A DNA stretch of 64,000 nt from Prosthecobacter sp. SYSU 5D2 (GTDB lineage Bacteria; Verrucomicrobiota; Verrucomicrobiia; Verrucomicrobiales; Verrucomicrobiaceae): positions 186,001 through 250,000 of the forward strand of contig NZ_JBBYXL010000006.1 in NCBI RefSeq assembly GCF_039655865.1, read 5' to 3'. The notes below the pieces were generated by a model that did not search any database, was not told the DNA's origin, and worked only from the letters and a program-made list of their open reading frames with translations. Below, piece after piece: positions 53,553 through 62,336 of this stretch; the stretch's first letter is position 1, and every line of letters begins with the position of its first letter. The position numbers and the translations under genes were made by a program.

Positions 53553-54371
53553 ATGCGCTTTGCGATCTGTAACGAAACCTACCCGAACTGGCCCTTTGAA
53601 AAAGTGTGCGAAGATGCCGCAGCCGCCGGTTATCACGCCCTGGAACTGGCCCCCTTCACTCTTAAAGAGGACCCGCGTGAACTCACCGAAGCCGATGCCC
53701 TCCGCCTCAGCCACATCGCCTCCTCCTTTGGCCTGGAAATTCTCGGCCTTCACTGGCTGCTGACCAAGCCCACCTGGTTTCACATCACCACCCCGGATGC
53801 ACTTCAGCGCAAAGAGACCGCTAAATTTGGCCAGCACCTAGCTCGTTTTTGCGCCACCACCGGCGGCCGCATCATGGTCTGGGGCAGCCCCAAAGCCCGC
53901 AACACCCTGCCTGAATGGGAATACGAAGACGCCTTCAAACGTGCCGCCGATTCCGTCCGTGCCGTCGCTGAGGAAGCTGGCAAATACGGCGTCATCATCG
54001 CCATGGAACCCCTGGGTCGCAAAGAAACTAACTTCCTGAACAACGCCGAGGAAACCATCCGCTTATGCAAGATGGTGGACCACCCAAGCTGCAAGCTGCA
54101 CCTGGACGTCAAAGCCATGAGCGATGAAGGCAAACCCATTGCGGACATCATCCGCGACAGCAAAGACTGGTTCGTCCACTTCCACGCCAACGATCCCAAC
54201 CTCCTCGGCCCCGGCATGGGTGAGGTGAAGTATGAACCCATCATCTCCGCCCTGCGCGAGGTGGACTACCAGGGCTACCTCTCCGTCGAAGTCTTCGACT
54301 ACAGCCCCGGCCCGGAAAACATCGCCCGCAAGAGCATCAGCTATTTGAAGGAAGTCATGGGCGTGGAGTGA
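53553..54371 (+). CDS. Sugar phosphate isomerase/epimerase-type TIM barrel
   Basis: A 272-residue AP-endonuclease-2/xylose-isomerase-like TIM barrel. Metal-binding residues appear as MEPLGRKETNF near 151 (Glu), HLDVKAM near 184 (Asp), FVHFHANDPN near 206 (His) and SVEVFDY near 247 (Glu). Substrate cannot be named. The ATG at 53553 starts directly at the first strand (RFAICNETYPNWPF); the longer frame from 53355 lies in the previous gene. It follows the glycohydrolase-like gene by 34 bases, so it is the last gene before the terminator at 54428. Confidence 0.85.
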   Translation: MRFAICNETYPNWPFEKVCEDAAAAGYHALELAPFTLKEDPRELTEADALRLSHIASSFGLEILGLHWLLTKPTWFHITTPDALQRKETAKFGQHLARFCATTGGRIMVWGSPKARNTLPEWEYEDAFKRAADSVRAVAEEAGKYGVIIAMEPLGRKETNFLNNAEETIRLCKMVDHPSCKLHLDVKAMSDEGKPIADIIRDSKDWFVHFHANDPNLLGPGMGEVKYEPIISALREVDYQGYLSVEVFDYSPGPENIARKSISYLKEVMGVE

Positions 54372-54427
54372 TACCAGCGCAAGCCGCCCTGGAAGGGTGT
54401 GAGAAATTAGATATGGCACCCGGAATA

Positions 54428-54451
54428 ACGCTGCCGCAGGCGCGGCAGCGT
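54428..54451 (+). terminator. Hairpin at the end of the nitrate operon
   Basis: ACGCTGCCGC and GCGGCAGCGT form a perfect 10-bp stem around AGGC, 57 bases after the last stop. The following bases, CTCTTCTTTGATTTTTT, are pyrimidine-rich with a T6 run after a short gap. It is a probable intrinsic terminator for the long operon. Confidence 0.7.
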
Positions 54452-54479
54452 CTCTTCTTTGATTTTTTGGGTTCATGGC

Positions 54480-54500
54480 CACCGGCTTTGTTTGCCGGTG
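54480..54500. terminator. Second hairpin, possible terminator
   Basis: CACCGGC and GCCGGTG pair around a seven-base T-rich loop, followed by TCATGCTTTTTG. It could end any read-through from the nitrate operon. For the minus-strand gene beyond it, the U-tract would be poor. The rest of the 257-base gap between 54371 and 54628 holds nothing else I can support. Confidence 0.4.
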
Positions 54501-54627
54501 TCATGCTTTTTGAGTCAACGTCTTGTTTTACCCCTCCGGGTGTCAAAAACTATAGAGGCAACAGGCATGCGGCACGGTCACCCCGCAAAGCGACACTTTC
54601 ATACAATAAAGGGTTCGCCGGAAATCA

Positions 54628-56784
54628 TCACTCCAGGCTTAACAAGCGCTGTGATTCCGCCAGCAGAAAACCGGTGTCTGAAAACGGTTCCCAACTGACA
54701 TCCCACCAGCGCAGCCTGCCTTGGGCATCCACCAGAACAGCAGCGTGCAGCGGCTCCTCTTCAAAGTCATCGTAGGCGCGGAAGCTCTTGAACATCTCCA
54801 GCCCTGGATTGCAATAGATGGGAAAAGCAGGCAGTTGCCCTGTTTTCATCTGCTCCGTGATGCGGCCGGCCAGGGACATGGGTTCCAGGGTGACAGCGGC
54901 AAGCTGGATGCCCGCTTTTTCATAATCCTGAGCGACCTTGTTAAAGGCATTCACCTGCTCCATGCAATGGCCGCAAGCACTGCCAAGATAGAAGAGGAGT
55001 ATGTGCGGCTTTCCTGCGAAGACAGAACTGTCCACCGGCTTGCCATCCAGGGTCAGCGCTTCCCATTTGGGAGCCCCGGGCGGCTGCCAGTGCATCGGCC
55101 CCAGGGTGTCTAGCGCCGGACGTTCACCGCTGTCATCGCGTTTGGGTGCGGGTCCACGCCAGCCGTCCTTGAGGCCGAGTCGAGAGGCAAGCGCATCAAA
55201 ACGTCCGCCCACGGCCAAGTCCGCATCCATGGAGAACGCCAGCTTGCCAGCCTGCTTGAGGGTCTTTTTAGCCTCTTCCATTTTGCCAAGGGCCGCCTGA
55301 GTTTCCGCCTTGGCCGCCAGGCCTGGGATGTCCTCCGGCATGCCTTTCAGGCTGGCCTCCGCCTGTTTTTTGTCTCCCAGTTTCAGCCACAGGACAGCGG
55401 CTCTCTCTTTGGGCATTTCAGTGGCGGCCTTGAGTTTTGCCGAGGCATCTTTGGTGCCCGCCAGGACCGCCCTCAGAGCGCGCAGTTCGGCCGCAGCCGA
55501 AGCGGCGGCTTCAGGTTTTTTCGCCCCTTTGCTGGCGCCGATTTTCGGCTTCTTAGCCGCCTGCTTTTTGGCTTTCCACTGCCATTCATCAAGATGAGCG
55601 ATGTTGATGTCGAGGGATTTGAGGTCGCCCTTTTCATAAAAGGCGATGCCGCGGGCACGACGGCGCGTGACCTCATGGCTGGCATCGTCCACAGCAGCGA
55701 TTAGCGGACTGTCCGTGACGGCCAGAAGCTCGTCCCACATCTCCCATTTAAGCAGTGTCTCGATCAAGCGGGTGCGCCCGTAGCTGGCGCTGCCTTTGGC
55801 CAGGGTGTTGTATTTGGGATGCCGGGGGTTCGCGATCAGGCTTTTGGCCAGGGCGATGGCTTCTTTGGCACGGCCAAGCTCATTGAATGTGCGGACAAGC
55901 CACTCCTCATTATGCGCGTAGTTGTGAATCTGGTCCGGCAGCACCCAGTTTTTGATCATATACGCATGGTCGGCACGGGTGCTGGCTTCCTGCTGCCAGG
56001 CGGCATCGTCGTATCTTTTCAGTTTGGAAAAGGTATGTCCTGGCATGTGCCACATGTGGGCGATGCCCGGTGCAGCCTGGCCATTTTGGGCGGCGGATTT
56101 CAGAGCTCGGGCGGGCTTGCTGCCATCCCAAAGATGGATGCGGTAATGATGGGCCGGATGCTCAGGATTCGCGGCGAAGACTTGGTCTAGCAGAGCGTCC
56201 ACAGCCTGCGGGCTGCTGATGGGGGCCTCGCCTTTGGCATGCCAGATTTTCCACGCCAGGAAGGCCTTTGCCTCGACGTCCTCAGGGTGCTCCTGGACGA
56301 TGGCTTCCAGGTCCCGGATGAAATCCAGGGCACGTTGTTTTTTGTCGCGCTTGTCCTCTTTATAAAAATTCTCCAGCGTGGTCAGCCAGAGCTTTTCATG
56401 GGCACTGGCCTTGCCTTTTAAAGCGACCGCTTTTTTGACGAATCCTTTGGCACGGGCGTCGTTGTTCACATTGGCCATCGCCATGCCCCAATAGGCCATG
56501 GCACATTCAGGATCCAGCACCGCCACCTGGCGGAAGGAGCGCTCGGCCTCATAATACCAGAATCCATGAAGCTGGCCGATGCCCTGATTGAAGAACTTTT
56601 TGGCTTCGGCGTTTTTCGAAGAAATGGCGAAGTCCACCTTTCCGGTGCCAGGAATGAGCACCGCAGCCTGACGAGGCCCCTCATTGAAGGCCTCGCCATG
56701 CAGGGAGTGGCCAGGCAAGGGATCTGCCGCCGGGCTGAGGCAGGCGGCACTGAGGAAGAGAAAACTGGATAAACGAAGGTGCAT
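54628..56784 (-). CDS. Exported TPR-repeat protein with C-terminal thioredoxin-like domain
   Basis: A 718-residue protein. A signal peptide (MHLRLSSFLFLSAACLSPAA) makes it extracytoplasmic; a TLSAAC-like segment could be a lipobox but is not clear-cut. Residues about 50-530 are helical repeats, beginning FNQGIGQLHGFWYYEAERSFRQ, of the kind found in tetratricopeptide proteins. A Lys/Ala-rich stretch interrupts them near residue 400. From about 570 is an AhpC/TSA-like thioredoxin fold with ACGHC (Cys604 and Cys607) in FYLGSACGHCMEQVNAF, so it may act on disulfides or peroxide. The ATG at 56784 is preferred to a GTG at 56811. It is the last gene of a minus-strand cluster. Confidence 0.82.
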   Translation of the reverse strand: MHLRLSSFLFLSAACLSPAADPLPGHSLHGEAFNEGPRQAAVLIPGTGKVDFAISSKNAEAKKFFNQGIGQLHGFWYYEAERSFRQVAVLDPECAMAYWGMAMANVNNDARAKGFVKKAVALKGKASAHEKLWLTTLENFYKEDKRDKKQRALDFIRDLEAIVQEHPEDVEAKAFLAWKIWHAKGEAPISSPQAVDALLDQVFAANPEHPAHHYRIHLWDGSKPARALKSAAQNGQAAPGIAHMWHMPGHTFSKLKRYDDAAWQQEASTRADHAYMIKNWVLPDQIHNYAHNEEWLVRTFNELGRAKEAIALAKSLIANPRHPKYNTLAKGSASYGRTRLIETLLKWEMWDELLAVTDSPLIAAVDDASHEVTRRRARGIAFYEKGDLKSLDINIAHLDEWQWKAKKQAAKKPKIGASKGAKKPEAAASAAAELRALRAVLAGTKDASAKLKAATEMPKERAAVLWLKLGDKKQAEASLKGMPEDIPGLAAKAETQAALGKMEEAKKTLKQAGKLAFSMDADLAVGGRFDALASRLGLKDGWRGPAPKRDDSGERPALDTLGPMHWQPPGAPKWEALTLDGKPVDSSVFAGKPHILLFYLGSACGHCMEQVNAFNKVAQDYEKAGIQLAAVTLEPMSLAGRITEQMKTGQLPAFPIYCNPGLEMFKSFRAYDDFEEEPLHAAVLVDAQGRLRWWDVSWEPFSDTGFLLAESQRLLSLE

Positions 56785-56840
56785 GAAAGGCTGGGCTATC
56801 AACGCTTCCACAGTGCCCGATCATGCCAGGGAATGGCAAT

Positions 56841-58115
56841 TCAGATCTTTCTCCAGCGGCGTGCCTTAAATTCATGACGCGGCAGGCTGTCCGGATCTGC
56901 CAGGCGCACGGGGATGCGCATGGAAAAGGTGTCGCGCAGTTTTGATTCAAGACGTTTGAGCAGTGTCTTGGGGACGTTGCCAGGAACTTCGATCAGCAGT
57001 TCAATCTCGTCCATGGCATCCACTTTGCGCTGCTCCACCATGAATTCGATGATCTCGCTGAACTGGCGGACGACGGCTTCCACGGCGCTGGGATAGACAT
57101 TCACCCCGCGCACGACGACCATGTCATCCACCCGGCTGAGCACCCCGCCCTCCAGGGCAAGTCGGCCATTCCAAAGACGTTTTTTCACCCAGTCGCCTGT
57201 GCGATAGCGCAGCAAGGGCCCCGCAGCGCGGTCGAGTGTGGTGAGGACGAGTTCTCCGTGCTCACCATCGGCCACTTCCAGGCCGCTGGCGGGATCAATC
57301 ACCTCCGCCAGGTAAGCTTCTTCAAGGACCATCAAGAGCCCCGGTGCCTCGGTGAGCTCGTAACTGACAGGGCCCACCTCCGTCATGCCATGATGGTCAT
57401 ACACACGGGCATTCCACAGCTTTTCAATACGGGCGCGCACCTCCGGGATGCTCCCTCCAGGCTCTCCGGCAACGATGATTTTGCGGATGCGCAGGGACTC
57501 CAGGAATACGCCGCTGACTTCACCAATGAGCTCTCCGAGACGAAGAGCATAGGTGGGCGTGCAGCAGAGAACCGTAGCCTCATAACGGGCCATCATTTCT
57601 AACCGGGCCTGGCTGGAAAGACCGCCGCTGGGAAGTGACAGGTAGTGACCGCTGGCGGCCTCATAAGCAGTCCAAAAACCGAGAAAGGGGCCGAAGGAAA
57701 AGGCGAAGAAAATACGGTCCACTCCCTTCACCAGATCGGCGGCCTCATAAACCCGCCGCCAGCAGGCCAGCATGGACTCCCAGCTTTCACAGGTATCCAG
57801 CCAGGCCACAGGCTGACCGCTGCTGGTGCCGCTGGTCTGGCAAAAGCGCGTGTAATTTTGCAGTGGTTGAGTCAGGTGGGTGCCAAAGGGTGGATGGGCC
57901 ACACGGTCCGCCAGCAGTTCGTCTTTGGTGGTAAAAGGAATCTGGCGGATGAAATCTTCCACCCCGTCCATGGCGGAGACGACGACACCTGCGGCCTTGA
58001 ATTTGGGCACGTAAAAGCCGTCCGCCGCCGTCACGGCCAGCAGGATGGAGCGCAGCTTGCGCCACTGGCCGGCGCAAAGGCGGTCACGGTCTAGGAGGTT
58101 GGTTTCTTCGTCCAC
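56841..58115 (-). CDS. AMP-forming ligase of the phenylacetate-CoA ligase type
   Basis: A 424-residue adenylating enzyme related to PaaK. Motifs: FCQTSGTSSGQPVAW (phosphate loop) near 91, IIVAGEPGGSIPEVR near 211, YDHHGMTEVGP near 242 and PLLRYRTGDWV near 303, with a small C-terminal lid domain that includes RVDDMVVVRGVNVYPSAVE. Carboxylate substrate unknown; aryl or acyl acids are typical. The frame begins with GTG at 58115; the next in-frame ATG lies about 50 codons in and would remove conserved sequence. It sits between the TPR-redoxin gene and the ROK gene. Confidence 0.85.
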   Translation of the reverse strand: MDEETNLLDRDRLCAGQWRKLRSILLAVTAADGFYVPKFKAAGVVVSAMDGVEDFIRQIPFTTKDELLADRVAHPPFGTHLTQPLQNYTRFCQTSGTSSGQPVAWLDTCESWESMLACWRRVYEAADLVKGVDRIFFAFSFGPFLGFWTAYEAASGHYLSLPSGGLSSQARLEMMARYEATVLCCTPTYALRLGELIGEVSGVFLESLRIRKIIVAGEPGGSIPEVRARIEKLWNARVYDHHGMTEVGPVSYELTEAPGLLMVLEEAYLAEVIDPASGLEVADGEHGELVLTTLDRAAGPLLRYRTGDWVKKRLWNGRLALEGGVLSRVDDMVVVRGVNVYPSAVEAVVRQFSEIIEFMVEQRKVDAMDEIELLIEVPGNVPKTLLKRLESKLRDTFSMRIPVRLADPDSLPRHEFKARRWRKI

Positions 58116-58181
58116 GCAGAAGGGTTGGCGAGCGGTGAGAATGGGTCAAACAGAGATGCAGGTAAGGAATGCCATCCCCCA

Positions 58182-59090
58182 TCAAAGTAAGCTGCGGACT
58201 GCACCCACAGCCCCGGCCTCGTCCCCCAGGCTGGCCAGGGCCAGGCGCACCCGGTGCCCTCCCGGTCGCCATTCATAAATATCCAAATAGGTGGCCAGCG
58301 GATTCAGCAGGCGGTCCCCTGCCCCGGTAGCAATTCCACCACCCAGAATGACAAGCTGCGGATCGAGCACGTTAATGAGGCTGCCGATGGCGGCAGCCAG
58401 GCAGCGCACGGATTCCCCCCACACTTTTTCAGCGTGGGCATTTCCAGCGGAGACGGCATCCAGCAAGGCGTGGGTGGTGGCGTAGCGGCCTTCGCCTCGC
58501 GCCTGGATGGTATTGTTTCCAATCGCTGCCTCCAGACTGCCAGGGTTGCCATAAAGATCCACTGGCGCATTCACATCGGTGGCGATGTGGCCCAAGTGCC
58601 CGGCGCGGCCAATGGCCCCTTTGAGCAGGCGGCCATCGCTGAAAACCGCCCCGCCGACGCCCGTGCCGAGGGTAATCATAAAGACATCCTGGCAGCCTTT
58701 TGCCGCCCCTGTCCAAACCTCCCCGAGCAGGGCGGCATGGGCATCATTCAGCACATTGACGCGCCGTTGGAGAAAGGCGGGCCAGTCCAGCTTTTCCAGG
58801 CCATGCATGCGCCCAGGCATCCAGTCAATGCAATGGCCCGCAGGATTTGCGAGCCCGGGAGCAGACAGGCCGACGGGCAGGTTTGACTGGCCGGCACGGC
58901 TTTCAAATTCCTCGATGATGTCCCGGATTGTCAGGGCAAACCGCGGCACCTTATCTTCAAACTCACCGTCCAGGGTGGGTCGGGACAGACTGGTGATGAG
59001 CTGGCCGCTGCCGCAGTCAATGAGGGCCGCTTTGATGTTGGTTCCGCCAAGGTCAATACCAATGGCGAGGTTGCTGGAAAGATGGGTCAT
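58182..59090 (-). CDS. ROK family protein, sugar kinase-like, lacking zinc cysteines
   Basis: A 302-residue ROK protein. The ATP site is GIDLGGTNIK at 11-20, and the phosphate-binding TLGTGVGGAVF lies near 136. Catalytic Asp is expected in the VLNDAHAALLGE block near 110. ROK proteins normally bind zinc with G-H-x-x-x-x-x-x-G-x-x-C-x-C-G-x-x-G-C-x-E. Here the same region reads GHLGHIATDV, then DLYGNPGSLEA, so all three cysteines are replaced. The function may be a glucokinase or N-acetylmannosamine kinase, with no direct evidence. ATG 59090 is preferred to TTG 59117. Confidence 0.87.
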   Translation of the reverse strand: MTHLSSNLAIGIDLGGTNIKAALIDCGSGQLITSLSRPTLDGEFEDKVPRFALTIRDIIEEFESRAGQSNLPVGLSAPGLANPAGHCIDWMPGRMHGLEKLDWPAFLQRRVNVLNDAHAALLGEVWTGAAKGCQDVFMITLGTGVGGAVFSDGRLLKGAIGRAGHLGHIATDVNAPVDLYGNPGSLEAAIGNNTIQARGEGRYATTHALLDAVSAGNAHAEKVWGESVRCLAAAIGSLINVLDPQLVILGGGIATGAGDRLLNPLATYLDIYEWRPGGHRVRLALASLGDEAGAVGAVRSLL

Positions 59091-59123
59091 ATTTGAAAAT
59101 AAAGAGGCAAAAAGCAAAGGCGG

Positions 59124-59918
59124 TCATTCCCTGCCTTCAGAGACCGTCCAGCCGCCATCCACGGCCAGCACCTGGCCAGTGATGAAGCGGGAAGCCCGCG
59201 AAAGCAGGAAGAGCGCGGCGCCTTCCACATCCTCCGGCGCGCCCACACGTCCCCCATCCAGCGGCTGTTTCGCCGAAATGAAGCGGACGATGCCCTCATC
59301 TCCCACAGCGCGCTGGGACATGGGTGTCTCCACCAAAGCGGGAGCGATGACATTCACACGGATGTTTTGGGGTGCATAATAACTGGCGATGGATTTGCTA
59401 AATCCAATGATGCCCGCCTTGGCCGCCGCATAGGCATGACTGGCGAAGTATTGAGGCGACGGCGACCAGCCGAGAACGCTGCCCATGTTCAAAAGGCAGC
59501 CGCCACCTCCCTGTTGAAGAAACTGGCGCACGGCGGCGCGGTTGGAGGCGATCAGGGAGGCAAGGTTTAAATTGAGGGTGTATTGCAACCCTTCATCGGT
59601 GATCTCGTGAAGTGGCCCGTCCCCTCGCGAGCGACCGCTGCCGCCAGCCACATGGTAAAGGGCATCCAGCCGGCCAAAAGATTCCACCGCCAGCGCCACG
59701 GCCCGGTCAGCCGCCTGAGGCTGGCTGGCATCTGCGGCAAATCCGCGCGCCTTCGGCCCGAGCAAATCTAGTGCGGCGCGGACATTGGCCTCGCTGCGGC
59801 TGGTCACGACTACGCGCGCGCCATTGGCAATGAGCGCCTGTGCAGCCGAGAGACCGAGCCCGGTGGTGCCGCCCATGACAACGACGGAGAGTCCTGCAAC
59901 ATCGTAACGTGTGTTCAT
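59124..59918 (-). CDS. Short-chain dehydrogenase/reductase
   Basis: A 264-residue classical SDR. The cofactor loop reads GGTTGLG (residues 14-20) with a Met where Thr normally precedes it, the NAG-equivalent is HVAGGSGRSRG, catalytic Ser is in NMGSVLG and the Tyr/Lys pair in YAAAKAG. VIAPALVETPMSQ and a terminal VLAVDGGWT are typical. The substrate is unknown. ATG 59918 starts just before the Rossmann fold; the frame from 59954 begins with TTG. It is the second gene of the cluster that starts with DUF1501, and the ROK gene follows 33 bases later. Confidence 0.87.
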   Translation of the reverse strand: MNTRYDVAGLSVVVMGGTTGLGLSAAQALIANGARVVVTSRSEANVRAALDLLGPKARGFAADASQPQAADRAVALAVESFGRLDALYHVAGGSGRSRGDGPLHEITDEGLQYTLNLNLASLIASNRAAVRQFLQQGGGGCLLNMGSVLGWSPSPQYFASHAYAAAKAGIIGFSKSIASYYAPQNIRVNVIAPALVETPMSQRAVGDEGIVRFISAKQPLDGGRVGAPEDVEGAALFLLSRASRFITGQVLAVDGGWTVSEGRE

Positions 59919-59976
59919 CAAGGGCCAGTATCCCGAAGGCAAGAAGGCTGGCAAGTGCGGGAGCGGTCTTCGCTAA

Positions 59977-61383
59977 TCAAGCAAGGATCTCCTTCACCAC
60001 ATGCCCGTGCACATCGGTGAGGCGGAAGTCGCGGCCGGCATAACGGTAAGTCAGTTTTTCGTGATCCAGCCCGAGCATATGGAGAATGGTCGCGTGGAGG
60101 TCATGCATGTGGACTTTGCCATCCACAGCCATGAAACCGATGTCATCCGTGGCCCCGTGGGCGAAGCCTGCCTTCACCCCGCCGCCGGCGAGCCAGACAG
60201 TGAAACCCAGTGGATTGTGGTCACGTCCGGTGCCATTTCTTTCTGCATACGGCGTGCGGCCAAATTCGCCTCCCCACCAGACGATGGTGTCTTCCAAAAG
60301 GCCACGCTGTTTCAGGTCGGTCAGCAAGCCGGCTATGGGCTTGTCCACGGCAGCCGCGTGATCGCCATGTTTGGGCAGGTTGCTGTGCTGGTCCCAGGCG
60401 GGATTGTTGGAGTTGTCCCCGTAGTTGACCTGGATGTAACGCACGCCCTGTTCGGCCATGCGGCGGGCCATGAGGCACTGGCGGCCGAAGTTGTCCGTGG
60501 TCTTGTCACCGATGCCGTATAGCTGGAGGGTGGACTCCGATTCCTGCGCGAGATCCAGGGCGTCCGGAGCCTTGTTTTGCATGCGCCAGGCGAGTTCATA
60601 ACTCTGGATGACGGCTTCGATCTCATTGTCCCCGGGCCGGAGTTGCTGCGAGTTCAGCGCGCCTAGCAATTCATACTGCCGCCGCTGCTGCTCGGGCGTC
60701 CAAGTGCTGTTGACGATGTTTTTGATGGTGGCCTCCTTGCTCGGCAGGCCGCTGCGGCCCAGCGGGGTGCCTTGATAAAGGGCAGGCAGAAAGGCATTGC
60801 CGTAATTGCGGGGGCCGCCATTGCCCAGGCTGGGGCTGATGGTGACAAAACCGGGCAGATTTTCATTCTCCGAACCCAGGCCATACATCACCCAGGCACC
60901 CATGCTGGGGCGAATGAAGCTGGTGGTTCCGGTGTGCAGAAAGAGGGTGGCAGGGCCATGGGCCACCCCCTCCGTATGCATACCGTGGAGGAAGCAGAGG
61001 TCATCCACGTGCTTGTTGATGTTCGGAAACAAATTGGAGGCCCAGCGCCCGGTTTCACCATGCTGGGCGAAGTCCCACAATGGCTTTTTGATCCTCTGAG
61101 GGGAGCCTTTGCCGGTCTTGGCGACCGTGCGCGGATCGGCGATATCAATGATCTTCTCGTCGTCCTTTAACAGGCGCGGTTTGTAATCAAACGAGTCCAC
61201 ATGACTGACGCCGCCCTGCATGAACAGGAAAATGACCCGCTTGGCGCGCGGTGCATGATGAGGCTGCGGACCTGGGAGGGGACTGCCTGCAGCCCAGGCC
61301 TGCTTCTGCGCGAGCGCAGACGCTGCGAGGTATCCGAAACCACAGCCCGTGGTCTGGAGAAAGGAGCGTCGGGAAGAGAACAT
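59977..61383 (-). CDS. DUF1501 family protein (Tat-exported), second copy
   Basis: A 468-residue DUF1501 protein. The Tat signal starts SSRRSFLQTTGCGFGYLAAS, and the mature protein begins after AQKQAWA. Characteristic blocks: RVIFLFMQGGVSHVDSFDYKP, the HGMHTEGVAHGPATLFLHTG block, GVRYIQVNYGDN, WGGEFGRTPYAERNGTGRDHN and a final HMHDLHATILHMLGLDHEKL. It is similar in layout to the DUF1501 at 15255, but DNA-level similarity was not obvious. As before, no DUF1549/DUF1553 partner is next to it. It heads the five-gene minus-strand cluster; the function is unproven. Confidence 0.9.
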   Translation of the reverse strand: MFSSRRSFLQTTGCGFGYLAASALAQKQAWAAGSPLPGPQPHHAPRAKRVIFLFMQGGVSHVDSFDYKPRLLKDDEKIIDIADPRTVAKTGKGSPQRIKKPLWDFAQHGETGRWASNLFPNINKHVDDLCFLHGMHTEGVAHGPATLFLHTGTTSFIRPSMGAWVMYGLGSENENLPGFVTISPSLGNGGPRNYGNAFLPALYQGTPLGRSGLPSKEATIKNIVNSTWTPEQQRRQYELLGALNSQQLRPGDNEIEAVIQSYELAWRMQNKAPDALDLAQESESTLQLYGIGDKTTDNFGRQCLMARRMAEQGVRYIQVNYGDNSNNPAWDQHSNLPKHGDHAAAVDKPIAGLLTDLKQRGLLEDTIVWWGGEFGRTPYAERNGTGRDHNPLGFTVWLAGGGVKAGFAHGATDDIGFMAVDGKVHMHDLHATILHMLGLDHEKLTYRYAGRDFRLTDVHGHVVKEILA

Positions 61384-61554
61384 GGGGTTAGAACGGGCCG
61401 AGCATGAGCTTTTTTGCTTAAAGAACCAAGATCATTTGATCATGAATTGGGAAAATTTGATCTGGAAGCAGCCATCCAATCCTGGCGAGCCAGCCGATTA
61501 AGTCATGTCTCGACATTTTGACCCCGGCGTTATTTGATGGACGAGAATTGATCC

Positions 61555-62280
61555 ATGACTCTCGCGAACTCCCTCTTCCGTTCATTCCTCTTCGTCGTCT
61601 GTCTTGGAACTGCACTGAGCAGTTGCAGTTCCACGTCGAACGAAGAGTCTGCCGCGCAGCCTGAACGCAAAAGCGACGCCTTTTGGATCGGCGACCAGGT
61701 ATCCGGCAGCCCGCGGCTGGTGATTGACCTCAGCGCCCAGCGCATCCGTTATTATAAGGGAGAAAAGCTGGTCGGGGTCTCCCCGATATCCTCTGGACGG
61801 GAAAGTCATTCAACCGTTACTGGCAGTTTCAGGATTTCCCAGAAATCCCGCTACCACCGTTCATCTCTGTACGGGGATTATGTGGATGATGCAGGCAATG
61901 TGGTGGTCTCCGATGTGGATGTGAGGAAGGATCCGCGCCCGCCTGGGACGCGCTTTCTCGGAGCCAAAATGAATTATTTTATGCGTGTGGTCGGGGCGAT
62001 CGGCATGCATGAAGGCTACTTGCCTGGCTACCCGGCCTCCCATGGCTGCATCCGCCTGCCCACGGACATGGCGGCCCATTTTTACAATGCCACGCCGCAT
62101 GGTACGCCGGTAAAGATTGTGGGCAATGCGGCGCTGGCTCCTTATGAGCAGCCGGTCACCGTCCCCGCCCCCGCTGAGCCTGCCAGTATACCCGGCTCCA
62201 GCAACTGGCTGCGGCCCGAACGCCGTTCCAAGATCCCCAAACGCCAGGCTCTGGCTCCCGGAACCACCTTGTATCTGTAA
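61555..62280 (+). CDS. L,D-transpeptidase (YkuD) lipoprotein
   Basis: A 241-residue lipoprotein: hydrophobic N-terminus and lipobox LSSC with the modified Cys24. The YkuD domain (about 52-190) has the catalytic Cys165 in SHGCIRLP, with His and Ser nearby (MHEGYLPGYPASHGC). L,D-transpeptidases cross-link peptidoglycan 3-3 or attach lipoprotein to peptide stems in the periplasm. A Pro-rich tail follows. The 170-base upstream region is AT-rich, with repeated GATC motifs, but no clear promoter was found. Confidence 0.92.
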   Translation: MTLANSLFRSFLFVVCLGTALSSCSSTSNEESAAQPERKSDAFWIGDQVSGSPRLVIDLSAQRIRYYKGEKLVGVSPISSGRESHSTVTGSFRISQKSRYHRSSLYGDYVDDAGNVVVSDVDVRKDPRPPGTRFLGAKMNYFMRVVGAIGMHEGYLPGYPASHGCIRLPTDMAAHFYNATPHGTPVKIVGNAALAPYEQPVTVPAPAEPASIPGSSNWLRPERRSKIPKRQALAPGTTLYL

Positions 62281-62336
62281 TCAGGCGGACAATCCGTTCT
62301 GCTTGTGCGGAGGCGCAATTTCGCAACGGTGATCGG

